A stretch of DNA of 14,527 nucleotides. It comes from DATDYW01 sp044375695 (GTDB lineage: Bacteria > Patescibacteriota > Minisyncoccia > Phycocordibacterales > JAACPR01). Position numbers and translations under genes: made by a program. Location: the NCBI GenBank assembly GCA_044375695.1, contig JBILMG010000021.1, positions 1 through 14,527 of the forward strand, written 5' to 3'. The notes beneath the pieces are model-generated. The model was not told the DNA's origin, ran no database searches, and saw only the letters and a list, made by a program, of their open reading frames with translations. This document shows positions 12,111 to 14,527 of the stretch, in pieces; position 1 is the first letter of the stretch, and each line of letters opens with the position of its first letter.

Positions 12111-12116
12111 GCCCGC

Positions 12117-14150
12117 GTGAGCAAAAAGCCCCTCTCCCGCGCCGAGGCCCTTGGCCGGCTACCCCAGCTGCGGGCGGCAATCGACCGCCACCGCTACCTG
12201 TACCACGTCCTAGACCGCGCCGAGATTTCGGAGGCGGCGCTCGATTCGCTCAAACGGGAGCTCGCCCTAATCGAGGCGGCGTACCCCGATCTCGTCACCC
12301 CCGATTCGCCGTCGCAGCGCGTCGCCGGTCGTCCGCTCGACGGTTTCGAAAAGGTGAAGCACGAGGTAGCCCAGTGGTCTTTCAATGACGTCTTCAACGA
12401 GGCGGAGCTCCGCGCCTGGGACGAGCGGGTGCGCAAGGGGCTCATCGCCGCCGGCTACAGAGCCGAAAACATCCCGTACTCAGCCGAAGAAAAAATCGAC
12501 GGGCTCAAGGTGGTGCTCACGTACCGCGACGGGCTCCTGCTTACGGCCGCCACCCGCGGCGACGGCGCCGTCGGCGAGAACGTGACCGCGAACGTGCGCA
12601 CCATCGAGTCCGTGCCGCTCTCGGTCGCGGAGAGCGGCGAGATTATCGTCGAGGGCGAGGTTTACATGAAGAAAGACGAGTTCGACCGGGTGAACGCGGA
12701 GATCGTCGCCGCGGGCGGCGAGCCCTACGCGAACCCGCGCAACCTCGCCGCGGGCACCCTGCGCCAGCTCGACCCGAAGATCGTCGCCGGGCGGCGCCTC
12801 TCCTACGTGGCCTACGACCTCGCGCGTGACGAGAACCCAGCCGGGCAAAAAATTGAGACGCAGACCGACGAGCTCGAACGCCTCCAGGCTCTCGGCTTCC
12901 CGGTTAACTCCCGGCGCGAGCGCTGCGCCGGCATCGAGGGCGCCATCGAGTTCTGGAAGCGCGCCGAGGCGCGTCGCGACGAGGTGCCGTACTGGATCGA
13001 CGGGGTGGTGCTCAAGGTCGATGCCCGCGCCGGCCAGGACGCGCTCGGCTACACCGGCAAGGCGCCGCGCTGGGGTATCGCCTGCAAGTTCGCCGCCGAG
13101 GAGGTCACCACGGTCGTGGAGTCAATTGCTTTCCAGGTTGGCCGCACCGGCGTCGTGACGCCGGTGGCGCACCTCTTCCCGGCCGAAGTGGCCGGCACCA
13201 CCGTCTCGCGCGCCACGCTGCACAACGAAGACCAGATCGCGCGGCTGGACGTGCGCGCCGGCGACACCGTAGTGCTGCGCAAGGCCGGCGACATCATTCC
13301 GGAAATCGTGCGCGTCCTCCTCGAGCTGCGGCCCAAAAATTCTAAGCCGTTCCGCTGGCCCGAGACCATTCCCGAGTGCGGCGGCGACGGCCGTATCGAG
13401 CGGGTGCCGGGCGAGTCGGCGTGGCGCTGCGTGATCCGCGATTCGCGCGGCATCCTGCTGCGCCGCATCAGCCACTTCGCCGGACGCGGCGCCTTCGACA
13501 TCGACGGGCTCGGCCCCAAAGCGGTCGGCGCGCTCCTCGATGCCGGCCTCATTTCGGACGAGCCGGACATTTTCACGCTCGAAGAGGGCGACGTAGCCGA
13601 GATGCCCGGCTGGGGCGAGCTCTCCGCCAAAAACTTGGTAGCCGCGATTAACGCCTCGCGCCGGCAGCCGCTTTCAAGGCTCCTCATCGGCCTGTCGATT
13701 GACGGGGTAGGGGAGGAGACCGCGATCGATCTCTCGCGAGCCTTCGTCTCGATTGAGAGGCTGCGCGCCGCCTCGCCGGAAGAAATTGAAGCTATTCGCG
13801 GCGTCGGGCCAACCGTGGCCGCTTCTGTCCGCGCCTGGTTCGACGATTCGAGCAGGGCGGCGCTCTTGGGGCGACTCCTGGCCGAACTCGAAATTTTTGC
13901 GGACGAGGCGGCGCCGTCCGCCGGGCCGCTCTCGGGAAAAACTTTGGTGGTTACCGGCACCCTGCCGACGCTGTCCCGCGACGAGGCTAAGGCGCTCATT
14001 CGCCGCGCCGGCGGACAGGTCTCGGAGTCTGTTTCCAAAAAGACCGACTACCTCGTGGCGGGCGAAGCAGCCGGCTCCAAGCTCGAGAAAGCCGAAAAGC
14101 TCGGCGTGCCAGTAATAGACGAGGCGGCGTTCCGGGGGCTCTTCGGCTGA
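12117..14150 (+). CDS. ligA: NAD-dependent DNA ligase LigA
   Basis: A 677-residue enzyme that seals nicks using NAD+. Domains in order: NAD-binding Ia (RHRYLYHVLD 24-33), nucleotidyltransferase with the AMP-accepting lysine in EEKIDGLK (K126), TRGDGAVGENVT (146-157), NPRNLAAGTLRQLD (206-219), WIDGVVLKVD (293-302), OB fold (VGRTGVVTPVAHLFP), zinc-finger region, helix-hairpin-helix repeats (about 455-590), and a C-terminal BRCT domain (SGKTLVVTGTLPTLSRDEAK). In the zinc finger, only C421 (PECGG) and C438 (WRC) remain; the first and fourth ligands are I418 and S443. Motif QWSFNDVF (86-93) replaces the usual PMLSL-type sequence. GTG 12117 is set by TATAAT 6 bases upstream. It stops at TGA 14148-14150. 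Confidence 0.97.
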   Translation: MSKKPLSRAEALGRLPQLRAAIDRHRYLYHVLDRAEISEAALDSLKRELALIEAAYPDLVTPDSPSQRVAGRPLDGFEKVKHEVAQWSFNDVFNEAELRAWDERVRKGLIAAGYRAENIPYSAEEKIDGLKVVLTYRDGLLLTAATRGDGAVGENVTANVRTIESVPLSVAESGEIIVEGEVYMKKDEFDRVNAEIVAAGGEPYANPRNLAAGTLRQLDPKIVAGRRLSYVAYDLARDENPAGQKIETQTDELERLQALGFPVNSRRERCAGIEGAIEFWKRAEARRDEVPYWIDGVVLKVDARAGQDALGYTGKAPRWGIACKFAAEEVTTVVESIAFQVGRTGVVTPVAHLFPAEVAGTTVSRATLHNEDQIARLDVRAGDTVVLRKAGDIIPEIVRVLLELRPKNSKPFRWPETIPECGGDGRIERVPGESAWRCVIRDSRGILLRRISHFAGRGAFDIDGLGPKAVGALLDAGLISDEPDIFTLEEGDVAEMPGWGELSAKNLVAAINASRRQPLSRLLIGLSIDGVGEETAIDLSRAFVSIERLRAASPEEIEAIRGVGPTVAASVRAWFDDSSRAALLGRLLAELEIFADEAAPSAGPLSGKTLVVTGTLPTLSRDEAKALIRRAGGQVSESVSKKTDYLVAGEAAGSKLEKAEKLGVPVIDEAAFRGLFG

Positions 14151-14194
14151 TCTTTGTTCTGACGCGCTTGGCGCTTCCAGCCTCTTGCCGCCTC

Positions 14195-14203
14195 TGCTAG
14201 TAT
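14195..14203 (+). promoter_or_regulatory. Extended -10 of gatC
   Basis: TGC-TAGTAT (TG 14195-14196, box 14198-14203), 8 bases before ATG 14212, in the 61-bp gap after ligA. Confidence 0.5.
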
Positions 14204-14211
14204 CGCCGGAC

Positions 14212-14520
14212 ATGATTACCGCCGCCGATATCGAGCGCCTGGCCGAGCTCTCCCGCATCGAGGTGGGGGCAGATGAGGCTGCTCGCCTCGCCAAAGACGT
14301 CGAGGGGATTCTCGGTTTCGTGGCAACGGTTAAAACCGCCGCGTCACTGGCTCCCGAGGGGGTGGACTACGGCTTCGCACCGGTTGATGGCCTGCGTCCG
14401 GACGAGGGCGCCGAGGCGGCGGGGAAGAGCCGCGAAGCCCTCTTGGCCGAGGCGCCGAAAGCTCGCGACGGCTTCGTTGAGGTGCAGAAGGTTCTCGGCG
14501 GTCGCGGCGGAGAAGCGTAG
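14212..14520 (+). CDS. gatC: Asp-tRNA(Asn)/Glu-tRNA(Gln) amidotransferase subunit C
   Basis: A 102-residue protein. GatC is the small subunit that holds GatA and GatB together; the GatCAB complex converts Glu-tRNA(Gln) and/or Asp-tRNA(Asn) to the amidated forms. The start MITAADIERLAELSRIEVG (1-19) is the family hallmark, followed by an amphipathic helix (RLAKDVEGILGFVATVK) and the linker that wraps GatA (PDEGAE, then ALLAEAPKARDGFVEVQKVL). ATG 14212 is preferred over an in-frame ATG at 14185 because it follows an extended -10 at normal leaderless distance and gives the family N-terminus. TAG 14518-14520 is 7 bases from the window end; gatA is expected next. Confidence 0.93.
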   Translation: MITAADIERLAELSRIEVGADEAARLAKDVEGILGFVATVKTAASLAPEGVDYGFAPVDGLRPDEGAEAAGKSREALLAEAPKARDGFVEVQKVLGGRGGEA

Positions 14521-14527
14521 GAAAATT

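Noticed and set aside
1..14527. tRNA genes, insertion sequences or phage genes
   Set aside because: No cloverleaf with a T-arm motif, no transposase or integrase motifs and no terminal repeats were seen on either strand.

Overview
The window is GC-rich with an AT-rich island near 1305-1530, and every recognised gene lies on the + strand. It reads as a stretch of chromosome from a Candidate Phyla Radiation (Patescibacteria, probably Parcubacteria-like) bacterium. The reasons are a compact SecA ending in a basic tail with no zinc motif, a LigA with divergent N-terminal motifs, a type IV pilin set with a prepilin peptidase, a 33-residue lysine-rich protein, small intergenic gaps, and almost no Shine-Dalgarno sequences. 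Stops include TGA (secA, ligA), so the standard bacterial code fits. The lineage call is inference from remembered family features.

Layout: 2-319 is the 3' end of a TPR-like protein, followed by a promoter and terminator that would make a very short transcript. 542-1093 is a Nudix hydrolase. 1094-1645 holds no protein gene but is dense in signals: an apparent non-coding RNA with promoter, 25-position hairpin and terminator; an AT-rich block with three copies of a 22-23 bp sequence in alternating orientation; a perfect DnaA box; and a promoter with a long leader. These lead into a tiny lysine-rich, histone H1-like gene (1646-1747). Then come secA (1881-4391), a secreted/membrane protein with bactofilin-like GDL repeats (4424-5632), a MYG1-family protein (5649-6521), an unknown 82-residue protein (6548-6796) and obg (6853-7833). 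8052-12041 is a type IV pilus region: a pilin with its own leader and terminator, the prepilin peptidase, and a tight four-gene minor pilin operon (fimT/GspH-like, pilW-, pilV- and pilX-like). The window ends with ligA (12117-14150) and gatC (14212-14520), with gatA probably next.

How the genes work together: SecA drives export across the membrane. The prepilin peptidase at 8519 would process the pilins encoded around it. All five pilin-like proteins have an even number of cysteines outside the N-terminal helix, which suggests disulfide-stabilised surface fibres. LigA, GatC and Obg are housekeeping.

The most striking window-wide pattern is that most genes have a -10-like box only 6-8 nt before the start codon and no Shine-Dalgarno sequence, implying leaderless mRNAs. 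The clear exceptions are the lysine-rich gene (AGGAG, long leader) and the major pilin gene (long structured leader). The apparent ncRNA carries an exact AAGGAG in its loop.
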